From the NCBI RefSeq assembly GCF_008017415.1, contig NZ_VRSV01000002.1:1240001-1304000 (forward strand): a stretch of DNA of 64,000 nucleotides, written 5' to 3'. The translations under genes and the position numbers were made by a program. Under the pieces are notes generated by a model, which saw only the letters and a program-made list of their open reading frames with translations, was not told where the DNA came from and did no database searches. Below, in pieces: positions 1 to 8,676 of the stretch. Numbering within the stretch: position 1 is the stretch's first letter; every line of letters begins with the position of its first letter. This stretch comes from Microbacterium hatanonis. Its GTDB lineage: Bacteria > Actinomycetota > Actinomycetes > Actinomycetales > Microbacteriaceae.

Positions 1-1
1 C

Positions 2-1045
2 GCGCGTCTCCTCGGGCTCGTCGCCGACGCGGGCCGTGCCATCGGGGTGAAGATCGTCGCCGACCACATCACCGCGGTCGAGGTCGGCATCGACGGCGCC
101 GTCGTCCGCTCGGCGACCGAGCCCTTCGACGCCGCGGCCGGCACCGCCGTCACGCGCCTCGGCGAGGTGCTGCGCGGCTTCATCGCCGGGGGCGGCGAGG
201 CGCCCCTGCTCGGCATCGGTGTGGGGGTTCCCGGCAACGTCGACGAGCAGGCCGTCGGCACCGTCGACTCCACCCAGCTGGGCTGGCTGCGGGTTCCTCT
301 CGGCGAGGCGCTGCGGCGAGAGCTCGACCTGCCCGTGCTCGTGGAGAACAACGTCAACGCCCTCGCGATCGCCGAGGCCCTGCACGGCCAGGCTCGGGGG
401 CACGAAAACGTGCTGGTCATCACGATCGGAACGGGCGTCGGCGCGGGCCTGCTCAGCGACAGCCGCGTGCTGCGCGGTCGCAGCGGCGGCGCGGGCGAGA
501 TCGGGCACACCCCCGTCGAGGAAGACGGACCCCTCTGCCAGTGCGGTGGCCACGGCTGCCTCGAAGCGCTCATCGGCCAGAGTGCGCTCGTCGCTCAGGC
601 GCGCGAGCGCGGCCTCATCTCGGCAGACGCCGGCATCGCTGTGCTGCGCGGTCTCGCCGACGCGGGCGACGAAGGAGCGCAGCAGCTCTTCTCGCGCGCG
701 GGCCACCTGCTCGGGCGCGTGCTCGCCGGGGTGGTCAACCTGGTCGATCCCGAGATCGTGATCGTGCTGGGCGAGGGCGTGGAGGCATGGAGCCACTGGT
801 CGTTCGGCTTCGAACCCGCCTTCCGTGCGGGCCTCATCCCCCGCAACCGCGCCGTGCCCGTCGCCGTCGAGACCTGGCAGGACGACCGGTGGGCGCAGGG
901 CGCGGCATCGCTCGTGCTCTCCACCCCGTTCGACGCGCAGGGCCAGTCGGGGGAGCAGGGGCGCCTCGTACGCGAGCGCCTGGCGGTCTCACGCACGGCG
1001 TCACCCGACGCTGCGGTAACCGGCCCCGAGGCGGCGAAGGAATGA
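2..1045 (+). CDS. ROK-family regulator (or sugar kinase), 5' end outside window
   Basis: The frame is open from the window edge, so the gene begins upstream; the N-terminal winged helix-turn-helix expected of a ROK repressor would lie outside. The sugar-kinase-like half shows the glycine-rich ITIGTGVGAG loop, the GEIGHTPV segment and the CQCGGHGCLE zinc signature that marks ROK proteins. The usual ATP-site DIGGT is degenerate here (IGVKIVAD), which favours a sugar-sensing repressor over an active glucokinase. Its stop overlaps the ATG of the first permease gene (ATGA), so it is co-transcribed with an alpha-glucoside uptake and hydrolysis operon and probably controls it. A GTG at 47 is an internal codon, not a convincing start. 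Confidence 0.85.
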   Translation, partial: ARLLGLVADAGRAIGVKIVADHITAVEVGIDGAVVRSATEPFDAAAGTAVTRLGEVLRGFIAGGGEAPLLGIGVGVPGNVDEQAVGTVDSTQLGWLRVPLGEALRRELDLPVLVENNVNALAIAEALHGQARGHENVLVITIGTGVGAGLLSDSRVLRGRSGGAGEIGHTPVEEDGPLCQCGGHGCLEALIGQSALVAQARERGLISADAGIAVLRGLADAGDEGAQQLFSRAGHLLGRVLAGVVNLVDPEIVIVLGEGVEAWSHWSFGFEPAFRAGLIPRNRAVPVAVETWQDDRWAQGAASLVLSTPFDAQGQSGEQGRLVRERLAVSRTASPDAAVTGPEAAKE

Positions 1046-1989
1046 CGCTCACCTACCGGCCCGTTCCGGCCACCGAGGGCCGCGAGGCGATCGAGAACCC
1101 TCCCGTGCGTCGCCGCCGCAAGAAGGGGCGCTACGCGCTCACGGTGCTCGTCTTCCTGCTGCCGAGCGCCCTGCCGCTCGCCTTCTTCACGATCTACCCG
1201 ATGTTCGGGGCCCTCTGGACGAGCTTCCACAAGTGGAACCTGCTCGCGCCCATGCAGTGGGTCGGCTTCGACAACTACGTCTCGCTCGCACAAGACCCCA
1301 CGACGCAGCGGGCGTTCTTCAACACCTTCTACTACCTCGCCGGCTACCTGCCGCTGGTCTACGTCGGCGGACTCGCCCTCGCCCTCGCGCTCAACGCGCG
1401 CATCAAGGGGCGCAACATCCTCCGAGGCGTCTACTTCCTGCCGGTCGTCACGAGCTGGATCGTCGTCGCCCTCGTGTGGCGGTGGCTGCTCAACCCCTCG
1501 GTCGGCATCGTCAACGCCACGCTCGGCGTCTTCGGCATCGAAGGACCGGGGTGGTGGACCGACCCTGCCTGGGCCATGCCGTCGATCATCATCGCCTCGG
1601 CCTGGAAAGACCTCGGCTTCGTCATGATCATCCTGCTCGCCGGGCTCCAGGCGATCCCGCAGGAGATGTACGAGGCGGCGAAGGTCGACGGCGCCGGCGC
1701 GTGGCGGCGGTTGTTCAACGTCACCCTCCCGCTCCTGTCGCCCTCGACGTTCTTCGTCGTCGTCATCTCGCTCATCAACGGGTTCCAGGTCTTCGACCAG
1801 GTGTACGCGATGACCGGAGGCGGACCCGCGGGGGCGAGCACCGTCGTGGTGCAGCAGATCTTCGACCTGACCTTCCGCTACGGCGCCGCGGGCGAAGCAT
1901 CCGCCCTCTCGTGGATGCTCTTCGTTCTCGTGCTCGGAGTGACCGTCGTGCAGATCATCGGCCAGAAGAGGTGGGTCACCTATGCGTGA
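1042..1989 (+). CDS. Sugar ABC transporter permease (CUT1, MalF/UgpA type)
   Basis: 315-residue membrane protein: a basic N-terminal tail (RRRRKKGR) and about six hydrophobic segments. The EAA loop that docks the ATPase reads EAAKVDGAGAWRR, as in the MalF branch of carbohydrate permeases. It forms a heterodimer with the next gene product in the cytoplasmic membrane. The start ATG overlaps the upstream ROK gene by four bases and the 3' end overlaps the second permease by eight. No ATPase is encoded in this operon; in many actinobacteria a shared MsiK-type ATPase serves such systems, and that is inferred here. Confidence 0.93.
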   Translation: MTLTYRPVPATEGREAIENPPVRRRRKKGRYALTVLVFLLPSALPLAFFTIYPMFGALWTSFHKWNLLAPMQWVGFDNYVSLAQDPTTQRAFFNTFYYLAGYLPLVYVGGLALALALNARIKGRNILRGVYFLPVVTSWIVVALVWRWLLNPSVGIVNATLGVFGIEGPGWWTDPAWAMPSIIIASAWKDLGFVMIILLAGLQAIPQEMYEAAKVDGAGAWRRLFNVTLPLLSPSTFFVVVISLINGFQVFDQVYAMTGGGPAGASTVVVQQIFDLTFRYGAAGEASALSWMLFVLVLGVTVVQIIGQKRWVTYA

Positions 1990-2797
1990 GAAGACTCAGC
2001 GCATCGCGCTCACGGGCGTGCTCATCATCGGGGCGCTCATCATGTTCTTCCCGTTCCTGTGGACGCTGACGACGTCGCTCTCGCCCGGCGCGGGCCTCGA
2101 CGCAACGCCGCAGCTCATCCCCGAGAACCCCTCGTTCTCGGCCTACCAGACGCTGTTCGCCGAGCTGCCGTTCGCCCGCATCATCGCGAACTCGCTCGGA
2201 CTCGCGGTCGTCACGGCGCTGCTGCAGATCGTCACGAGCGCGCTCGCGGCCTACGCGTTCAGCCGTCTGCCGTTCCGCGGACGCGGCGTCGTCTTCGCGC
2301 TGTACCTGGCGACGATGATGATCCCCATCCAGGTGCTGATCGTGCCGCTGTTCGTGCAGATGCGCGACCTCGGTCTCGTCGACACCTACCTGGGCGTGCT
2401 GCTGCCGAGCGTCGCCAACGCGTTCGGGGTGTTCCTGCTACGTCAGGCGATGAACGCAGTGCCGCGCGAGCTCGACGAAGCGGCCACCCTCGACGGCGCC
2501 GGGCACTTCCGCATCTTCGGCACCGTGGTGCTGCCCCTCGTCGGCCCGTCGATCGCGACGCTCGCTGTGTTCGCGTTCATGAACAGCTGGAACAGCTTCC
2601 TCTGGCCGCTCATCATCCTGCGATCGAGCGAGCTGCAGACCCTTCCGCTCGCGCTCGCCGGTCTGCAGGGGCAGTACACCACCCAGTGGGACGTAATGAT
2701 GGCGGGCTCCGTCGTCAGCATCCTGCCCATGCTCGCCATCTACCTGTTCGCTCAGCGCTTCGTCATTCAGGGCGTCGCCTCGAGCGGCATCAAATGA
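1982..2797 (+). CDS. Sugar ABC transporter permease (CUT1, MalG type)
   Basis: 271 residues with about six membrane segments and the EAA motif EAATLDGAGHFRIF, typical of MalG-like permeases. It pairs with the preceding permease to form the translocation channel for an oligosaccharide. Translation is coupled: its ATG lies eight bases inside the upstream gene. The substrate is inferred from the following binding protein and two alpha-glucosidases to be an alpha-1,6- or mixed-linkage gluco-oligosaccharide; nothing in the permease itself fixes this. Confidence 0.93.
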   Translation: MREKTQRIALTGVLIIGALIMFFPFLWTLTTSLSPGAGLDATPQLIPENPSFSAYQTLFAELPFARIIANSLGLAVVTALLQIVTSALAAYAFSRLPFRGRGVVFALYLATMMIPIQVLIVPLFVQMRDLGLVDTYLGVLLPSVANAFGVFLLRQAMNAVPRELDEAATLDGAGHFRIFGTVVLPLVGPSIATLAVFAFMNSWNSFLWPLIILRSSELQTLPLALAGLQGQYTTQWDVMMAGSVVSILPMLAIYLFAQRFVIQGVASSGIK

Positions 2798-2839
2798 CCC
2801 GCACCTCACCCGCAATTCACCATCGAAGGAGATAACCCC

Positions 2840-4087
2840 ATGGCTCACACAGCACGCCTGGTCGGAGTCGGCATCGTCGCCGTCGCCGGTCTCGCCCTCG
2901 CAGGATGCTCCGGCGGCGGAACGCCCGCCGGAGACGGACCCATCACCATCACGTACACGAACTTCACCTCGAACGGAGGCAACGAAGAGAACCTGCAGAA
3001 GATCGTCGACGCCTTCGAGGCCGAGAACGACAACGTCACGGTCGAGGTCACGACGCTGCCCTACGCCGACTACTTCACGGCGCTGCAGACCGACCTCGCC
3101 GGCGGCACGGTGTCGGACGTCTTCGACATCGAGTTCGCGAACTACGCCGCGTACCAGGAGAGCGGCGTGCTCGCGCCGATCGAGGGCGTCGACACCAGCG
3201 TCTACCAGTCGACCCTCGCCGACGCGTACGCGACCGACGGCACGCAGTACGCGCTGCCGAGCTCGTTCTCGAACGTCGTGCTGTTCTACAACGCCGACCT
3301 CTTCGACGCCGCCGGCATCGAGTACCCGACGTCGGAGTGGACCTGGGAAGACGAGCAGGCCGCCGCCGAGAAGTTGACGGATGCTGCAGCCGGCGTCTGG
3401 GGCGACTACCAGCCCATCAGCTACAACGAGTTCTACAAGACCGTCGCGCAGGCCGGCGGCGAGTTCCTGAGCGCAGACGGCTCGTCGGTCGAGTTCAACT
3501 CGCCCGAGGGCGTCGCCGCGGCGCAGTGGCTCATCGGCAAGAGCGGCACGACGATGCCGACGGCCGAGCAGGGAGCGGGCACGCCCGACTTCGACAGCAC
3601 GCTGTTCACCGACGGCAAGCTCGGCATGTGGCACACCGGCATCTGGATGTTCGGCACCCTCGCCGACACCGCCTTCACCTGGGACGTCGCCGTCGAGCCG
3701 GGAGACACCCAGCACGCGAGCGCCCTGTTCTCCAACGGCGTCGCCATCTCGGCGGGTTCGAAGAACGTCGAGGCGGCCACCGCGTTCGCCGAGTTCCTCA
3801 CGAGCTCGCAGACGACCGTCGACGTGCGGCTCGACGCGGGCTGGGAGCTCCCGCCCATCGCCGACCAGGCAGCCCTCGCGCCGTACCTCGAGAAGACGCC
3901 GCCGACGAACCGTCAGGCCGTGTTCGACTCGCTCGAAGAGGTCGCTCTCGCTCCGTCGATCGGTGAGGGCCAGGCCGAGATGCAGGACATCGTCACGGAG
4001 GAGCTGACCGAGGCAGCCGCCGGTCGCAAGACCGTCGAGCAGGCACTGGCCGACGCCGAAGAGCGCGTCGCACCGCTGCTCGGCTGA
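2840..4087 (+). CDS. Sugar-binding lipoprotein of the CUT1 ABC transporter
   Basis: 415-residue extracellular solute-binding protein (SBP family 1). A lipoprotein signal peptide ends in the lipobox LALAGC, so Cys22 should be lipidated and tether the protein outside the membrane. The mature part has the usual two-lobe features, including the NVVLFYNADLFDAAGI strand-helix common in maltose/oligosaccharide binders. A good Shine-Dalgarno sequence (GAAGGAG) precedes the ATG. The gene follows both permeases by 42 bp and is followed by a strong hairpin (4104-4135) that may raise binding-protein yield relative to the downstream enzymes. Confidence 0.93.
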   Translation: MAHTARLVGVGIVAVAGLALAGCSGGGTPAGDGPITITYTNFTSNGGNEENLQKIVDAFEAENDNVTVEVTTLPYADYFTALQTDLAGGTVSDVFDIEFANYAAYQESGVLAPIEGVDTSVYQSTLADAYATDGTQYALPSSFSNVVLFYNADLFDAAGIEYPTSEWTWEDEQAAAEKLTDAAAGVWGDYQPISYNEFYKTVAQAGGEFLSADGSSVEFNSPEGVAAAQWLIGKSGTTMPTAEQGAGTPDFDSTLFTDGKLGMWHTGIWMFGTLADTAFTWDVAVEPGDTQHASALFSNGVAISAGSKNVEAATAFAEFLTSSQTTVDVRLDAGWELPPIADQAALAPYLEKTPPTNRQAVFDSLEEVALAPSIGEGQAEMQDIVTEELTEAAAGRKTVEQALADAEERVAPLLG

Positions 4088-4103
4088 CGCGTCAGACACA
4101 ACC

Positions 4104-4135
4104 GATGCGGGGCGGGCCGACGCCCGCCCCGCATC
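4104..4135 (+). terminator. Strong hairpin after the binding-protein gene
   Basis: Perfect 14-bp inverted repeat GATGCGGGGCGGGC with a 4-base CGAC loop, 16 bases after the binding-protein stop. There is no T-run, as usual in actinobacteria. It lies inside the operon, so it may act as a partial terminator or an mRNA 3'-end stabiliser. Confidence 0.7.
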
Positions 4136-4160
4136 CCTTGCCTCGATCGGAACAGGATCC

Positions 4161-5285
4161 ATGACCACCACCCCTCGCGTCGACCTCGACGCGCTTCTCG
4201 ACCGTTCTCGCGCCGTCATCACGACGCTGCAGCAGCCGAACGGCGCGTACCCCGCGTCGCCGACGTTCTCGGCCTACCGGGGGTACTGCTGGCTGCGCGA
4301 CGGCGCGTTCATCGCCGACGGCGCATCGGCCGCCGGCGAGGTCGCGTCGGCGTCGGCCTTCTTCGACTGGTGCGCGATGGTCGTCGAGCGTCACGGCTCG
4401 CGCATCGACGAGATCGTGGCGGCGGCCGCCGCAGGCGCCCCGCTGCCCGACGATCGGATGCTGCCTGCACGCTTCACCTTCGACGGATCGCTCGGCGACG
4501 ACGACTGGTGGGACTTCCAGTTGGACGGCTACGGCACGTGGCTGTGGGCTGCGGCCGAGCACGCCGCGCGGCACGGCGTCGACGTGGGCCGGTGGTCGGC
4601 CGCGGCCGCACTCACCATCGACTACCTGCTGAGCTCGTGGCAGCGCCCGTGCTTCGACTGGTGGGAGGAGCACAGCGAAGAGGTGCACGTGTCGACCCTC
4701 GGATGCGTCGCCGCGGGCCTCGCCGCCGCGGCCGACTCGGGACTCGTCTCGGGCGACCGGGCGCTGCGGGCCCGCGCGGGCGCCGAGCGGGTGCGAGCGC
4801 GTATCGAGCAGTCGGGCGTGGTCGACGGGCACCTGGTGAAGTGGTTCGGATCGACGGCCGTCGACGCCAGCCTCAGCGCCCTCATCGCGCCGCTCGGCGT
4901 GATCGACGCGAGCTCCGACCTGGGCGCGGCGACACTGCGGGCGGTCTCGGCAGATCTCGAGGTCGACGGCGGGGTGCACCGCTTCCTCGCCGACACCTTC
5001 TACGGCGGCGGCCGGTGGCCGTTGCTGTCGTGCTTCCTCGGGCTCGCCTACGCCGCATCCGGCGACCGCGACTCGGCGCAGCGGCTGCTCGACTGGGCTG
5101 CCTCGACCGCGACCGACGAGGGGACACTTCCCGAACAGGTCGCGGGGCACCTTCTCTCTCCCGAACACCAGCAGGAGTGGATCGACCGGTGGGGGCCGGT
5201 CGCGAACCCGCTGCTGTGGAGCCACGCCATGGTGCTGCGTCTCGCCGCCGAGCTCGGCACGAACCGCGGGGAGGTGGCCGCGTGA
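4161..5285 (+). CDS. GH15-family glucohydrolase, isomaltose glucohydrolase type
   Basis: 374 residues forming a single (alpha/alpha)6 domain with no starch-binding or extra beta domain, shorter than glucoamylases. The motif YRGYCWLRDGAF near residue 40 is the GH15 substrate-site signature. Glu169/Glu170 in WWEEHSEEVH and Glu325 in LPEQ sit where the general acid and base lie in this family, and their spacing matches what I recall for isomaltose glucohydrolase of Kribbella. No signal peptide, so it acts in the cytoplasm on imported oligosaccharides, releasing glucose from non-reducing ends. Its stop overlaps the GTG of the GH31 gene (GTGA). Substrate assignment to isomaltose is inference. Confidence 0.82.
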   Translation: MTTTPRVDLDALLDRSRAVITTLQQPNGAYPASPTFSAYRGYCWLRDGAFIADGASAAGEVASASAFFDWCAMVVERHGSRIDEIVAAAAAGAPLPDDRMLPARFTFDGSLGDDDWWDFQLDGYGTWLWAAAEHAARHGVDVGRWSAAAALTIDYLLSSWQRPCFDWWEEHSEEVHVSTLGCVAAGLAAAADSGLVSGDRALRARAGAERVRARIEQSGVVDGHLVKWFGSTAVDASLSALIAPLGVIDASSDLGAATLRAVSADLEVDGGVHRFLADTFYGGGRWPLLSCFLGLAYAASGDRDSAQRLLDWAASTATDEGTLPEQVAGHLLSPEHQQEWIDRWGPVANPLLWSHAMVLRLAAELGTNRGEVAA

Positions 5286-7516
5286 TCCGGCACCGCCCGT
5301 CGGGTTCGGGCCACCCGTACTCCGACGACACCGAGCAGCGCTCGCCTGTGCAGCCGGTGGCCGGTGAGCCGCTGCGGATCGGCGCCCGCACCTCTGCCGA
5401 CGTGGACGCCGTCACCCTCGAGTTGCGCATCGACCAAGGCGCCGTGCGGGAGGTGCCCCTCGACCGCGTCGCGCGGTCGTCGCGCGGGCAGGCCGTCGAC
5501 GGCGGGCACCTCGCGTCGGCCCAGGCGCGCACCGCCCGATCGGCCGGCGGCTGGGAGGTCGTGCTCGACGCCCCCGAGGCGGGCAGCGCGATCGAGTACC
5601 GACTCGTCGCGCTCGCGGACGACCGTCCGCAGGCGACCCGATGGTTCCGCACCCGCTCGGCGGGGTGGCGGCCCGCGTCGGACGGCGAGCTGCAGGTCGA
5701 CGGCTCGGCGGTCGAGGTCGACCCGGCGGGTGTCGCCGTGCTCGACGACGGCGAGCGGATCCACCGCATCCGCTTCTCGCTCCCGCTGCAGCCCGGTGAG
5801 CACGTCACCGGTTTCGGCGAACGCTACGACGCGCTCGACCACCGCGGCGAGACACTCGACTCGGTCGTGTTCGAGCAGTACAAGAGCCAGGGCGAGCACC
5901 GACGCACCTACCTGCCCATGCCGTTCGCGCACGTCATCGGCGGCGAGGGGTGGGGATTCCACGTGCGCACCTCGCGACGCGTGTGGTTCGACGTCGGGCG
6001 CTCGCGCGACGACCGGCTGGCCGTGGAGGCCGAGGTCGATGCTGCGCCGGGGGAGCGCAGCATCCTGAGCCTCGGCCTCTACGCCGGCCCTCCGACCGCC
6101 GTGCTCGAGGCGTTCGTCGCGGAGACCGGGCGCCCCGAGGCCCTACCCGACTGGGTCTTCGGGCTGTGGGCGAGCGGCAACGAGTGGAACACGCAGGCCG
6201 AGGTCGAGCGGCAGATGGCGCTGCACCGGGAGCACCGCATCCCGGTGCGCAACGTCGTGATCGAAGCGTGGAGCGACGAGAAGACGTTCACCATCTTCCG
6301 CGACGCGGAGTGCACCGTGCGCGAAGACGGCGCCCCGATGCGGTTGGGCGACTTCACCTTCCCCGCCGAGGGTGCGTGGCCCGACCCGAAGGGGATGGTC
6401 GACGACCTGCACGCGCACGACGTTCGCGTGCACCTGTGGCAGATCCCGCTCATGAAGCTGCGTCCGCATCCCACCGGACAGGCCGCCGCCGACGCGCGCG
6501 CCGCGATCGAGGCCGGGGTGCTCATCCGCGAGACCGCGCCGGGCGGCGAGCTGCGCCCGTACCGCAACCGCGGGTGGTGGTTCCCGCTGTCGCTGATGCC
6601 CGATCTGACCGACGAGCGCGCGGCCGAGTGGTGGACCGAGAAGCGCCGCTACCTCGTCGAAGAGATCGGCATCGACGGGTTCAAGACCGACGGCGGCGAG
6701 CACGCGTGGGGAGAAGGCCTCGTGTACCTCGACGGGTCGACCGGCGCCGAGTCGAACAACCGCTTCCCCGTGGCCTACGCGGCCGCCTACGGCAAGCTGC
6801 TCGCCTCGGCGGGGAAGGCACCGGTGACGTTCAGCCGCGCCGGCTTCACGGGCTCGGGGGCGCACGGCGCGTTCTGGGCCGGCGACGAGAACTCGACGTG
6901 GGACGCCTTGCGGTGGTCGATGCTCGCCGGGCTCTCGGCCAGCTCGTGCGGGATCGTCTACTGGGGATGGGACATCGCGGGTTTCTCGGGACCGATCCCC
7001 GACCCCGAGCTGTACGTCCGGGCGATGGCGGCGAGCGTGTTCGTGCCGATCATGCAGTACCACTCCGAGTTCAATCACCACCGGCTGCCCTCCAACGACC
7101 GCACCCCGTGGAACATCGCCGAACGCTTCGACGACCCCGCCGTGATCGACGAGGTGCGTGCGCTCGTCGAGCTGCGCGAGCGGCTCGTTCCCTACCTCGC
7201 GGCCTCCGCCGAGAGGGCGGTTTCAGCATCCGTTCCTCTCATGCGTCCGCTCTGCTTCGACCACCCGCTCGACGAGCGCGTCTGGGACAAGCCGGTGCAG
7301 TGGATGCTGGGCGACGCGCTGCTCGTCGCGCCCGTGCTCGAGCCCGGTGCCGTCTCGTGGCCGGTGTACCTGCCGGCGGGCGAATGGATCGAGGCCCGCA
7401 CCGGTGCCCGATTCGACGGCGGCCGGGTGGTGGACGTCGACGTCGTGGAGCGCGCGAGCGTGCCCGTGTTCGTCGCGTCGCAGCACTGGGAGGGCGTGCG
7501 CGAGCTGTTCGGGTAG
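5282..7516 (+). CDS. GH31 alpha-glucosidase / alpha-xylosidase-type glycoside hydrolase
   Basis: 744 residues, GTG start overlapping the previous stop by four bases. An N-terminal beta domain precedes a (beta/alpha)8 barrel. The nucleophile motif DGFKTDGGE places Asp470 as nucleophile, and FWAGDEN places Asp535 as acid/base; WGWDIAGFSG is the following GH31 signature. No signal peptide is seen, so the enzyme is cytoplasmic and should cleave alpha-glucosidic bonds of sugars imported by the ABC system. With GH15 and CUT1 genes this resembles actinobacterial loci for isomalto-oligosaccharides or cyclic alpha-glucans. Alpha-xylosidase activity on other glycans is the main alternative, since GH31 specificity is hard to read. 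Confidence 0.9.
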   Translation: MIRHRPSGSGHPYSDDTEQRSPVQPVAGEPLRIGARTSADVDAVTLELRIDQGAVREVPLDRVARSSRGQAVDGGHLASAQARTARSAGGWEVVLDAPEAGSAIEYRLVALADDRPQATRWFRTRSAGWRPASDGELQVDGSAVEVDPAGVAVLDDGERIHRIRFSLPLQPGEHVTGFGERYDALDHRGETLDSVVFEQYKSQGEHRRTYLPMPFAHVIGGEGWGFHVRTSRRVWFDVGRSRDDRLAVEAEVDAAPGERSILSLGLYAGPPTAVLEAFVAETGRPEALPDWVFGLWASGNEWNTQAEVERQMALHREHRIPVRNVVIEAWSDEKTFTIFRDAECTVREDGAPMRLGDFTFPAEGAWPDPKGMVDDLHAHDVRVHLWQIPLMKLRPHPTGQAAADARAAIEAGVLIRETAPGGELRPYRNRGWWFPLSLMPDLTDERAAEWWTEKRRYLVEEIGIDGFKTDGGEHAWGEGLVYLDGSTGAESNNRFPVAYAAAYGKLLASAGKAPVTFSRAGFTGSGAHGAFWAGDENSTWDALRWSMLAGLSASSCGIVYWGWDIAGFSGPIPDPELYVRAMAASVFVPIMQYHSEFNHHRLPSNDRTPWNIAERFDDPAVIDEVRALVELRERLVPYLAASAERAVSASVPLMRPLCFDHPLDERVWDKPVQWMLGDALLVAPVLEPGAVSWPVYLPAGEWIEARTGARFDGGRVVDVDVVERASVPVFVASQHWEGVRELFG

Positions 7517-7547
7517 GTGCGGTGGGGGGTCGGGAGCGCGGGGGCCG

Positions 7548-7598
7548 TGTCCCACTTCGGACGGTTACCAGGTCGGTATTCGGGTGGGAAGTGGGACA
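7548..7598. repeat. Long-armed inverted repeat between GH31 and YccF genes
   Basis: Perfect 11-bp arms TGTCCCACTTC and GAAGTGGGACA separated by 29 bases. It begins 31 bases after the GH31 stop and is one of several spacer-containing palindromes in intergenic DNA of this window. It could terminate transcription or be a dispersed element; no T-run follows. Confidence 0.6.
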
Positions 7599-7694
7599 TG
7601 GTCGCGCATGCGGCGACTCGACGCGGGCGGGGGCGAGGGCGAGGAGTGATGCAAGCCCTCTCGCGCGGGGGGCGCGAGGGGGCATGATCGAGGC

Positions 7695-8099
7695 ATGCGC
7701 ACCATACTCAACGTTCTCTGGCTCGTGCTGTCGGGGTTCTGGCTGTTTCTCGGATACGTGCTCGCCGGCGTCATCCTGTGCGTGCTGATCGTGACGATCC
7801 CCTGGGGGATCGCGTCGTTCCGCATCGCTGGCTACGTGCTGTGGCCGTTCGGCCGCGACGTGATCGAGAAGCCGACGTCGGGTGTCTTCTCGGCGATCGG
7901 CAACGTGATCTGGGTGATCCTCGCCGGCTGGTGGCTCGCGCTCGGGCACATCATCTCGGGGCTCGCGCTGTGCATCACGATCATCGGCATCCCGCTGGGC
8001 ATCGCGAACTTCAAGCTCGTGTCGGTGTCGCTCACCCCGCTGGGCAAGCAGATCGTCGACTCGCGGCGCGGCACCTTCGACAAGGCGATCAAGCGGTAG
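7695..8099 (+). CDS. YccF family inner-membrane protein (DUF307)
   Basis: 134 residues with two similar halves, each containing a hydrophobic hairpin followed by an IP-G-I-A sequence (TIPWGIASF and IGIPLGIANF); this internal duplication is the hallmark of the YccF domain. Four membrane segments are expected, with a short charged C-terminus. The family has no established biochemical role; a link to chloride-channel-like or small-molecule transport proteins has been noted but remains unclear. The gene stands alone, preceded by a 178-bp gap holding an inverted repeat. Confidence 0.88.
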   Translation: MRTILNVLWLVLSGFWLFLGYVLAGVILCVLIVTIPWGIASFRIAGYVLWPFGRDVIEKPTSGVFSAIGNVIWVILAGWWLALGHIISGLALCITIIGIPLGIANFKLVSVSLTPLGKQIVDSRRGTFDKAIKR

Positions 8100-8113
8100 A
8101 GCGGCGCCGGGCG

Positions 8114-8134
8114 CTTCGACAGGCTCAGCGACCG
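8114..8134. repeat. Dispersed repeat, copy 1 (CTTCGACAGGCTCAGCGACC)
   Basis: A 21-base unit beginning CTTCGACAGGCTCAGCGACC after the YccF gene. Close copies occur at 9386 and, as an inverted pair, at 36412-36461. I recall this word as common between genes in many Microbacteriaceae. Confidence 0.65.
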
Positions 8135-8190
8135 GGGGCGAGCGGGGTGTCAAGCCCCGGGGGCGAAGTGGCTCCGCGGAGGTGCGTCGA

Positions 8191-8196
8191 TAGGGT
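8191..8196 (+). promoter_or_regulatory. Putative -10 box for the 8225 lipoprotein gene
   Basis: TAGGGT fits the actinobacterial TANNNT -10. It lies 28 bases before the ATG, leaving a short leader that contains the GAGGAGAG ribosome-binding site. Confidence 0.5.
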
Positions 8197-8224
8197 CGAA
8201 ACGTCCGCATCTGAGGAGAGAATC

Positions 8225-8668
8225 ATGCGTCTGCGCCCTGTCACCCTTGTCGTCACCGCGGGTGCCGCCCTGTCTCTGCTGGTCGGCTGCTCGTCCGCCG
8301 AGGTCGAAGTCTCGCCGGTCACCCCCGCCGCCGAAGAGTCGCAGGCATCCGACTCCAGCACGTTCTGCACCGACTACTCCGACGTCGGAGGCACGCTCGC
8401 GACGCCCAGCAACTTCCAGATCGGGCTGCCCGCCGAGCAGACGATCGCCGACCTCAGCGAGCGCATCGCGGTGTTCGACGCCGTCACTGCGCCCGACGAG
8501 ATCGCGACCGAGTGGCAGACCACCCGCGATCTCTACGCCGAGAGCGTCGAGATCGCCGAGCAGACCACCCCGAGCGAGCCCGTCATGGACTCACGCGTGA
8601 TCGAGATCATCGGCGAGCTCGACGAGCCCACGGGCGTCATCCGCGACTTCCTCGACGCCGAGTGCTGA
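8225..8668 (+). CDS. Small secreted lipoprotein of unknown function
   Basis: 147 residues. The N-terminus carries a hydrophobic signal and lipobox (LLVGC, Cys22), followed by an acidic Ser/Glu-rich linker and a mainly helical region (about residues 50-145). Two later cysteines (in FCTDYSD and at the C-terminus DAEC) could form a disulfide. The ATG is supported by GAGGAGAG seven bases upstream. No known family is recognised. The following gene, eight bases after the stop, also encodes a lipoprotein, so the two are probably co-expressed at the cell surface. Confidence 0.8.
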   Translation: MRLRPVTLVVTAGAALSLLVGCSSAEVEVSPVTPAAEESQASDSSTFCTDYSDVGGTLATPSNFQIGLPAEQTIADLSERIAVFDAVTAPDEIATEWQTTRDLYAESVEIAEQTTPSEPVMDSRVIEIIGELDEPTGVIRDFLDAEC

Positions 8669-8676
8669 GGCCGGCG

